Assembly (NCBI GenBank): GCA_029864225.1
Contig: JAOTTU010000018.1
Span: forward strand, 1-19,675
Origin: Gammaproteobacteria bacterium
GTDB taxonomy: Bacteria > Pseudomonadota > Gammaproteobacteria > UBA9214
DNA length: 19,675 bases
Direction: 5' to 3'
In this document: piece by piece, positions 14,704-19,675 of the stretch
Position numbering within the stretch: position 1 is the stretch's first letter
How the letters are laid out: every line of letters starts with the position of its first letter
Notes under the pieces: model-generated
The model's database searches: none
Told to the model about the DNA's origin: nothing
The model's input: only the letters and a program-made list of their open reading frames with translations
Position numbers and translations under genes: made by a program

Positions 14704-17082
14704 ATGAAAAGAATGCTGATCAATACCACGCAACCCGAAGAGTTGCGTGTGGCCCTGGTCGATGGCCAGAAACTCTACGATCTTGATATCGAGATACCTA
14801 CCCGCGGTCAGAAAAAGTCCAACGTCTACAAAGGTAAAATAACTCGCATCGAGCCAAGCCTGGAAGCGGCCTTTGTCGAATATGGCGGCGAGCGCCACGG
14901 CTTCCTGCCACTCAAAGAAGTCGCCCGCAGTTATTTCTCCGAGTCCACCCGTAATGGCAGCGCTGGCCGACTGAGTATCAAGGACGCCCTCAGGGAGGGC
15001 CAGGAACTCGTCGTTCAGGTCGAGAAAGAGGAACGCGGCACCAAGGGCGCTGCCCTCACCACCTTTATCAGTCTGGCCGGACGTTACCTGGTCCTGATGC
15101 CCAATAACCCGCGTGCCGGCGGGGTCTCCCGCCGCATCCAGGGCGATGACCGCAACTTCGTCCGCGATGCCATGAGTGCGATGAACATCTCGGAGGGCAT
15201 GGGAATGATCGTGCGCACGGCCGGTGTGGGCCGCAGCACCGAGGAACTGCAGTGGGACCTCGACTACCTGGTGACCCTGTGGGAGGCCATCAGCAAGGCA
15301 TCTGATGAGAAACCGGCGCCCTTCCTGATCTACCAGGAAAGCAACGTCATTATTCGTGCGCTGCGTGACTACCTGCGCAAGGACATCGTCGAGATCCTGG
15401 TCGACAGCCAGGAGGTTTATGACCAGGCCCGGGAGTTTATGGAGCAGGTCATGCCGCATAACCTGGGCAAGTTGAAGCTCTACCAGGACTCTACCCCGCT
15501 GTTCAGCCGCTACCAGATTGAATCCCAGATCGAATCGGCCTTTCAGCGCGAGGTTTCGCTGCCCTCCGGTGGCGCGATCGTCATCGATCATACCGAGGCA
15601 CTGATATCCATCGACATCAACTCCGCCCGCGCGACCAAGGGCAGCGATATCGAGGAAACCGCCCTCAACACCAATCTCGAGGCGGCCGATGAGGTTGCTC
15701 GCCAGCTGCGTATCCGTGACCTGGGCGGCCTGGTCGTCATCGACTTTATTGACATGCAGCCCCCGCGCCACCACCGGGAGGTCGAGAACCGGCTGCGTGA
15801 TGCCCTGCAGATGGACCGGGCCCGTGTCCAGATCGGACGGATATCCCGGTTTGGACTGCTCGAGATGTCCCGCCAGCGACTGCGACCCTCACTGGGTGAA
15901 TCCAGCCAGATCGTCTGTCCGCGCTGCACCGGGCAGGGCACAATCCGGGGGGTTGAGTCTCTGTCCCTGTCCGTGCTGCGGATTATCGAGGAAGAGGCCA
16001 TGAAGGAAAACACCATCCGCATCGTGGCCCGCGTACCGGTCGATGTCGGCACCTATCTGCTTAACGAGAAGCGCGAGTTACTCCACGGGCTCGAGTCACG
16101 CCACCGCGTATCGGTCATGCTGATTCCCTCACCCGCAATGGAAACACCCAATTACGAGATCCAGCGTATCCGCACCGATGAATTACCAGCCAAGCAGGGG
16201 GAGCGTAGCTACCACATGACCCGGGTAGAACCGGAACTGGAGGAAGCACCGATCACCGCGCGGACAAGGACTGCAGCAGAGGCCCCGGCCGTCAAAACGG
16301 TTGCCCCAGGCGCACCGGCACCGGATCACAAATACACAACGGTAGTCGAGGTAAAGGAGACCGTCAAGAAACCCGGACTGCTGCGCAAGCTCTTGGCCAG
16401 CCTCTCAGGCACGGCTGAAAAGCCTGCGCTGGCGGAGACAAAACCGGTAGAACGGCAACGTGGTCAGCAGCGCAGCCAGGGCAAGAGCGGTTCCAGCCGT
16501 GGTGGACGTCGTGGCAGGCCGCCCCAGAAAAGTACACGTGCTGGCGGCGACCGGCAATCGCCTGGACAGACACCACGTCGGGACAGGCCGCAACAGGCAG
16601 ACAGGCCCCAGAAAAAGATGCCCCAGACTGAGGCCGAGAAAACCGGCAGGCCTATCAGCCAGGACAAGGACGCTGAAGCAGAAAGCAGTCAAGCTGACCG
16701 CACCCAGCAAGGTCAAGGACGCGGGTCACGCCGCGGTCGTCGTGGCGGCCGGCGGCGGCCATCCGGGCAGCGCCGGCCTGCAGAGGGCCAGAAGGAAAAC
16801 ACCACCGCGGACAGCAGCAGACAAGAAGGCACAACCTCGACAGCCGATGCACAAGGCCAATCAGCGACCAGCAAGCAGGCCCCGGCACAAAAACCGACTG
16901 AAATTGCGGAAACCCGAACTGCGGCCGTGGCCGATAGCGCTATCAAACGCGAAGTGAAGCCAGGGTCCGAAACGGTCGCCTCACCTGGCCCTACAACGCA
17001 AAACCCGGTGGAGAATAAAACCGGTGGCAGCCCGCAAGTCAGTGAGCCCCCGGTTCAGAAAGAAAATATAATGCCTGACTAA
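14704..17082 (+). CDS. rne: Ribonuclease E
   Basis: RNase E is the endonuclease that starts mRNA decay and processes rRNA and tRNA. The 792 aa protein starts MKRMLINTTQPEELRVALVD, nearly as in E. coli. The S1 domain (about residues 35-120) is followed by the 5' sensor and DNase I-like domain with catalytic Asp304 (ISIDINSARAT) and Asp347 (VIDFIDM). The zinc link CPRC is at residues 405-408. Beyond about residue 520 the chain is disordered: PGLLRKLLASLSG (557-569) resembles the membrane-binding helix of E. coli, and two Arg/Gly-rich stretches likely bind RNA. The scaffold is short compared with the 1061 aa E. coli enzyme, so degradosome partners may differ. Confidence 0.98.
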   Translation: MKRMLINTTQPEELRVALVDGQKLYDLDIEIPTRGQKKSNVYKGKITRIEPSLEAAFVEYGGERHGFLPLKEVARSYFSESTRNGSAGRLSIKDALREGQELVVQVEKEERGTKGAALTTFISLAGRYLVLMPNNPRAGGVSRRIQGDDRNFVRDAMSAMNISEGMGMIVRTAGVGRSTEELQWDLDYLVTLWEAISKASDEKPAPFLIYQESNVIIRALRDYLRKDIVEILVDSQEVYDQAREFMEQVMPHNLGKLKLYQDSTPLFSRYQIESQIESAFQREVSLPSGGAIVIDHTEALISIDINSARATKGSDIEETALNTNLEAADEVARQLRIRDLGGLVVIDFIDMQPPRHHREVENRLRDALQMDRARVQIGRISRFGLLEMSRQRLRPSLGESSQIVCPRCTGQGTIRGVESLSLSVLRIIEEEAMKENTIRIVARVPVDVGTYLLNEKRELLHGLESRHRVSVMLIPSPAMETPNYEIQRIRTDELPAKQGERSYHMTRVEPELEEAPITARTRTAAEAPAVKTVAPGAPAPDHKYTTVVEVKETVKKPGLLRKLLASLSGTAEKPALAETKPVERQRGQQRSQGKSGSSRGGRRGRPPQKSTRAGGDRQSPGQTPRRDRPQQADRPQKKMPQTEAEKTGRPISQDKDAEAESSQADRTQQGQGRGSRRGRRGGRRRPSGQRRPAEGQKENTTADSSRQEGTTSTADAQGQSATSKQAPAQKPTEIAETRTAAVADSAIKREVKPGSETVASPGPTTQNPVENKTGGSPQVSEPPVQKENIMPD

Positions 17083-17214
17083 CCCGCATTACTCACCGGG
17101 CAGCGGCAAATCAACATAAGGCACTGATGTAAAGAACTGAGTGCAGATCTGGGACAAGACAGGGCGTTTTGTGCGTTGACTATCCCGGCCCTGGATCCCG
17201 GTGAGTAATGCGGG
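17083..17214. repeat. MITE-like element with perfect 18-base inverted ends
   Basis: CCCGCATTACTCACCGGG at 17083-17100 is the exact reverse complement of 17197-17214. The 96-base interior has no ORF and contains a further stem, CAGGGC (17160-17165) with GCCCTG (17188-17193). The left end directly follows the rne stop codon. It lies between the convergent rne and phosphatase genes. A third related end occurs at 18433-18449. No transposase is nearby. It may act as a bidirectional terminator by virtue of its folding. Confidence 0.75.
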
Positions 17215-17230
17215 CTAGCCGACCAGATGC

Positions 17231-17722
17231 TCACAGCCCGTGCTGCTGGCGTATCTCCGCCAGCAGTCCCCGGGCGGCCTGCTCGACCAGATCCAGCACC
17301 CGTTCAAAGCCGGTGCCGCCACCATAGTAAGGATCGGGCACCTCCCGGGTTCCGGCCTCCGGAGCAAAGTCCAGGAACAGCCTGAGTTTCCCCGACTGTT
17401 CAGCTGGACAGACCAGAAGCAGATCCTGGTAATTGTTCCAGTCCATCGCCAGCACCAGGTCGAAACGCTGGAAATCGGCCTCCGAGACTCGGCGCGCACG
17501 CTGCGCACCCATATCGATGCCGCGACGTAAGGCCGCCTCCATCGCCCGTCTGTCCGGGCTTTCACCGATATGGTAGGCATGCGTTCCGGCCGAATCGATA
17601 TGGATACGCCCGGCCAGGCCTTCATTTTTCACCAGGTACTCGAATACACCCTGGGCAGTCGGCGACCTGCAGATATTGCCCATGCACACGAACAACACGG
17701 ATACTGCTGTTTCTCTATTCAT
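17231..17722 (-). CDS. Low-molecular-weight protein-tyrosine phosphatase
   Basis: This 163 aa cytoplasmic phosphatase has the signature loop VCMGNICRSP with nucleophile Cys13 and Arg19, and the general acid Asp130 in DPYYGG. SAGTHAYHIGESPDRRA is also typical. Bacterial members dephosphorylate tyrosine kinases of polysaccharide export or other proteins, but no capsule or kinase gene is near, so the partner is unknown. The start ATG at 17722 has a weak Shine-Dalgarno site. It lies 39 bases after a possible 27-codon ORF on the same strand. It converges with rne. Confidence 0.95.
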   Translation of the reverse strand: MNRETAVSVLFVCMGNICRSPTAQGVFEYLVKNEGLAGRIHIDSAGTHAYHIGESPDRRAMEAALRRGIDMGAQRARRVSEADFQRFDLVLAMDWNNYQDLLLVCPAEQSGKLRLFLDFAPEAGTREVPDPYYGGGTGFERVLDLVEQAARGLLAEIRQQHGL

Positions 17723-17761
17723 AACCTGTCGTATCGAATGTCCTTCTCAGTCATGCCCTGA

Positions 17762-17845
17762 TTAGCCGACCCGCTGTGGAATAAGTAGTTTCCCTAATTG
17801 TTTTATCGTATTTAACAGCTTATTATTATACTGTGTTTTTTTCAT
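17762..17845 (-). CDS. Small cationic peptide ORF (27 aa), unrecognised
   Basis: An ATG at 17845 follows a perfect AAGGAG (17854-17859) at eight bases' spacing and opens a 27-codon frame beginning ATG AAA AAA. The peptide starts MKKTQYNN and ends LLIPQRVG. It has five Lys and one Arg and no acidic residue; residues 9-22 (KLLNTIKQLGKLLI) would form an amphipathic cationic helix. A perfect 11-base-pair stem stands directly before the ribosome binding site. Codons are AT-rich, unlike the neighbours. I do not recognise it. It could be a real small gene (toxin-like or leader peptide) or chance; the ribosome binding site is the main evidence. Confidence 0.4.
   Translation of the reverse strand: MKKTQYNNKLLNTIKQLGKLLIPQRVG
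17798..17826 (+). promoter_or_regulatory. Candidate promoter of a short antisense RNA
   Basis: TTGTTT (17798-17803) and TATTAT (17821-17826) are 17 bases apart on the plus strand, matching 4 of 6 and 5 of 6. The only thing directly downstream is the intrinsic terminator at 17860-17890. AT-rich sequence can give such matches by chance. Confidence 0.4.
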
Positions 17846-17890
17846 AGTCGTGACTCCTTACGGCGGCCTTAAAGGCCGCCGTTTTTATTT
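17833..17890 (+). ncRNA. Possible antisense RNA of about 55 nt opposite the small ORF
   Basis: A transcript starting about seven bases after the candidate -10 box and stopping at the intrinsic terminator would cover the first four codons, start codon, ribosome binding site and upstream stem of the 27-codon ORF on the other strand. It contains no ORF. Existence is inferred only from the promoter-terminator pair. Confidence 0.28.
17860..17890 (+). terminator. Intrinsic terminator
   Basis: ACGGCGGCCTT (17860-17870) pairs perfectly with AAGGCCGCCGT (17872-17882), followed by GTTTTTATTT. This is a textbook rho-independent terminator on the plus strand, yet no plus-strand gene lies upstream after the rne end, nearly 800 bases away. 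On the minus strand the same stem would sit just before the ribosome binding site of the small ORF. Confidence 0.75.
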
Positions 17891-17942
17891 GGCGTCTCTG
17901 TCTTGCAAGGGCATCTCTGGCAAGATTTAGTAGAATCCCCAA

Positions 17943-17972
17943 TTGCCACGCGCGTCAAGGAAAACAGATAAT
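17943..17972 (+). promoter_or_regulatory. Candidate promoter of the two-helix membrane protein gene
   Basis: TTGCCA (17943-17948) and GATAAT (17967-17972) are 18 bases apart, matching 5 of 6 and 5 of 6. The start point would lie about 32 bases before the ATG at 18011. Confidence 0.5.
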
Positions 17973-18010
17973 CGGCTGACGATAACTATAAAACTGCTTC
18001 AAACTGCATA

Positions 18011-18406
18011 ATGATAAAACAAAACCTGTCAGCCAGCCCAAGACGATCCCGCCCGAGTTCTATCACGCTCAGCTACTGCCTCTTGCTAGTGTTACTGGTC
18101 TTTTGCGGCAATACACATCCTGCAACCACGACCTTTGACCCGGATGCCGAGTTTGAAACGAGCACGGGTACCGCCTCGCAACCATCGGACCTCGAACGAT
18201 TGCCGCGCCAGGGTTACGAGATGTGGGCAACTGATATGAGCGGCACACCGGGAGCCGTGGACTTCCAGATAAATAATGGTCCTTCCCGTGTGACCGGACC
18301 GGCCGCGGAGCACGGTACTCCAAGCCGTCTGAGTTTCTTTTACATCCTGGGAACAGCAGTCATTATTGCCCTGCTCGTTGAGATTTACACCAAGAAGGAT
18401 ATCTGA
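18011..18406 (+). CDS. Hypothetical protein with signal peptide and C-terminal membrane helix
   Basis: I do not recognise this 131 aa protein. A basic N-terminus (residues 1-16) precedes a hydrophobic stretch (about 17-35, ITLSYCLLLVLLVF) that looks like a signal peptide, possibly cut after HPA; the Cys in VFCG is not in a proper lipobox. The middle is polar, rich in Ser, Thr, Gly and Pro. A second helix (about 108-124, FFYILGTAVIIALLVEIY) is followed by TKKDI. This predicts a periplasmic domain held by a C-terminal anchor with a short positive tail in the cytoplasm. A good promoter precedes it, but no clear Shine-Dalgarno site. It converges with the response regulator gene; no functional link is evident. 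Confidence 0.7.
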   Translation: MIKQNLSASPRRSRPSSITLSYCLLLVLLVFCGNTHPATTTFDPDAEFETSTGTASQPSDLERLPRQGYEMWATDMSGTPGAVDFQINNGPSRVTGPAAEHGTPSRLSFFYILGTAVIIALLVEIYTKKDI

Positions 18407-18432
18407 CAGCCCCGGCAACAAGGCCAACCCGT

Positions 18433-18449
18433 GTGAGAAATGCGGGCTA
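18433..18449. repeat. Solo end of the 17083-17214 repeat family
   Basis: GTGAGAAATGCGGGCTA differs at one of 17 positions from 17201-17217. Its last three bases are the stop codon (TAG on the minus strand) of the response regulator gene. No matching partner arm is seen nearby. As with the full copy, it lies between two convergent genes. Confidence 0.55.
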
Positions 18450-19064
18450 AGCCCCCATTGATTCCAGATGCGCAGCCATGCGCACGAGGTCAGGCAGGGA
18501 ATCGGCCTGCATCTTCTTCATGACATTGGAACGGTGCACCTCGATGGTCCGGTTACTGACACCGAGATGTGCGGCAAGGTCCTTATTCGACATACCCTGT
18601 ACGACGTATTTCATCACTTCCCGCTCACGTTGCGTCAAGCTTGCAAAGCTCTCATTCACACCAGCCCTTGTCACCCGAGTCTTGTGTTCTGCCTTTTCCC
18701 GTTGCAGCGCGGTCCGGATACTTGCAAGCAGGTCCGAATTCCTGAAAGGCTTTTCGATAAAGTCCACGGCGCCGGACTTCATTGCCTTGACAGAGGTAGC
18801 AACATCACCATGACCGGTAATAAATACAATCGGTAACGCAAAACCACGTGCCTTGAGTTTCGTCTGCAAATCCAGTCCCGACATGCCATCCATGCGCTGA
18901 TCCAGTATCAGCACCCCACGATTGGCTGCATCGACGTCATCGAGAAACCTTTCGGCCGAGTCGAAGGACTCGACCTTCAGATTGACACTCTTCAGATAGA
19001 CAGTCAGGGCATGCCGGACTGCCGCATCATCATCCACAAGAAATACAGTTGTCTCTGAATTCAT
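18447..19064 (-). CDS. FixJ-family two-component response regulator
   Basis: The 205 aa protein has a receiver domain (residues 1-120) with acidic pocket Asp11-Asp13, phosphoacceptor Asp55 (LILDQRMDGMSG), Thr83 and Lys105 (EKPF), then a LuxR-type DNA-binding domain (about 139-203) with LTQREREVMKYVVQGMSNKDLA and SNRTIEVHRSNVMKKM. This layout is that of FixJ, TodT, TtrR and NodW regulators. The usual Pro after the DxRM motif is Asp here. It lies 11 bases after the kinase gene, with which it surely forms a pair. The target genes and signal cannot be told from the window. Confidence 0.95.
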   Translation of the reverse strand: MNSETTVFLVDDDAAVRHALTVYLKSVNLKVESFDSAERFLDDVDAANRGVLILDQRMDGMSGLDLQTKLKARGFALPIVFITGHGDVATSVKAMKSGAVDFIEKPFRNSDLLASIRTALQREKAEHKTRVTRAGVNESFASLTQREREVMKYVVQGMSNKDLAAHLGVSNRTIEVHRSNVMKKMQADSLPDLVRMAAHLESMGA

Positions 19065-19075
19065 ATACAGACCAA

Positions 19076-19675
19076 CTAGCCAGACAATGGAAGGTTGAAA
19101 CCAAAACGCGCACCCTTTTCATACTCCTTGTCGACCCACAGTGTCCCTCTATGGGTCTCGATTATGGAGCGGCAGATGGAAAGCCCTATGCCCATTCCGG
19201 AAGCCTTGCTTGATTTAAAAGGACTGAACAACTTGTCAAGCATATCAGCGGCAATGCCGGGGCCGTTATCTGTCACTGTAACTTCAATCGAATCGTTCGA
19301 TGATATTGCGGTTTTCAACTCCACCCAGCCATCGATGATTTCGGCTTCTTCAATGGCCTCCATAGCGTTACGGACCAGATTGATCAGGACCTGCTCTATC
19401 TGAACCTGGTCCAGCATGACCTCGCGGCCCTGCACGTTCAGGTCAAGCCCGATGCTTACCTGTGCATCACGCATATCCCATTTCATCAGATCAATAACTC
19501 TCAGTGCCATGTCATCGAACACCACCGGTTCCATCCTGGTCTCACCCCGGGAGACGACACGACGCAGGTTATGGATGATTTCTCCGGCACGGTAGGCCTG
19601 TTCCCTGGCGCGTTTCAGGATCTCGTCAAGATCCCGCGGTGGCGAGGGCAGCTGTTCAAACAGCTGCAAGGCGGA
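19076..19675 (-). CDS. FixL-type sensor histidine kinase (3' part, cut by window edge)
   Basis: The 199 visible codons cover the end of the dimerisation region and the full ATPase domain. Motifs in order are AREQAYRAGEIIHNLRRVV (typical just after the H-box of FixL-like kinases), the N box VLINLVRNAMEAIEE, VTDNGPGI (G1) and GMGIGLSICRSIIETHRG (G2). The phosphorylated His and any sensor domain lie beyond the right edge. The frame is open to the edge, so the start is not in the window. It phosphorylates the adjacent FixJ-type regulator, by inference from position. Confidence 0.93.
   Translation of the reverse strand, partial: SALQLFEQLPSPPRDLDEILKRAREQAYRAGEIIHNLRRVVSRGETRMEPVVFDDMALRVIDLMKWDMRDAQVSIGLDLNVQGREVMLDQVQIEQVLINLVRNAMEAIEEAEIIDGWVELKTAISSNDSIEVTVTDNGPGIAADMLDKLFSPFKSSKASGMGIGLSICRSIIETHRGTLWVDKEYEKGARFGFNLPLSG

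Noticed and set aside
14547..14786. 79-codon frame in the rne leader with a hydrophobic start
   Set aside because: It overlaps the certain rne start by 83 bases, begins with GTG without a good ribosome binding site, and resembles no known leader peptide.
14641..15774. 377-codon open frame on the minus strand
   Set aside because: It lies antisense to the conserved N-terminal half of rne, in GC-rich sequence where long shadow frames are expected, and has no family resemblance.
17722..17754. 11-codon frame (starts MTEKDIRYD) whose stop overlaps the phosphatase start
   Set aside because: Too short and without a proper ribosome binding site; an ATGA overlap can arise by chance.

Overview
The window is a roughly 60% GC gammaproteobacterial chromosome segment. 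Its backbone matches the cluster known from Pseudomonas and, with fewer genes, E. coli: rne / rluC-HAD phosphatase-sppA / maf / yceD-rpmF-plsX-fab genes. RNase E carries E. coli-like catalytic residues and a similar membrane-binding helix. The extra fabH, an inserted pyruvate carboxylase pair and several dispersed repeats suggest a lineage outside the enterics and pseudomonads, perhaps a Chromatiales-like group. That placement is inference.

Layout. Positions 1-7259 (minus strand) hold the fatty acid and ribosome operon. In transcription order it reads yceD, rpmF (59 aa, short and easily missed), plsX, fabH, fabD, fabG, acpP, fabF and the first 231 codons of pabB, which runs off the left edge. 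The genes supply ribosomal protein L32, the acyl-phosphate branch to phospholipids (PlsX), initiation (FabH, FabD), the carrier (AcpP), reduction (FabG) and elongation (FabF). An inverted-repeat element interrupts the operon between fabH and fabD. acpP appears to have its own promoter, and a strong hairpin separates it from fabF.

Positions 7455-10714 (plus) hold a two-subunit pyruvate carboxylase, pycA and pycB. It sits between yceD and maf, which I recall as neighbours in Pseudomonas. A second copy of the inverted-repeat element (10751-10941) lies between pycB and maf. Positions 11568-14278 (minus) carry rluC, a HAD phosphatase and sppA. rne (14704-17082, plus) diverges from rluC behind a leader of about 318 nt.

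Positions 17083-19675 are less conserved. They contain a MITE-like element with perfect 18-bp inverted ends, a low-molecular-weight tyrosine phosphatase, a cationic 27-codon ORF with an excellent ribosome binding site, an opposing promoter and terminator, an unrecognised two-helix membrane protein, and a FixJ-type regulator with its histidine kinase (cut by the right edge).

The core genes are ordinary. The points worth a second look are the 17.76-17.89 kb locus, which resembles a type I toxin-antitoxin or antisense-controlled small peptide; the two repeat families, one placed in gene leaders and the other at convergent gene ends; and the pycAB insertion. No tRNA, rRNA, CRISPR array or transposase gene was seen.
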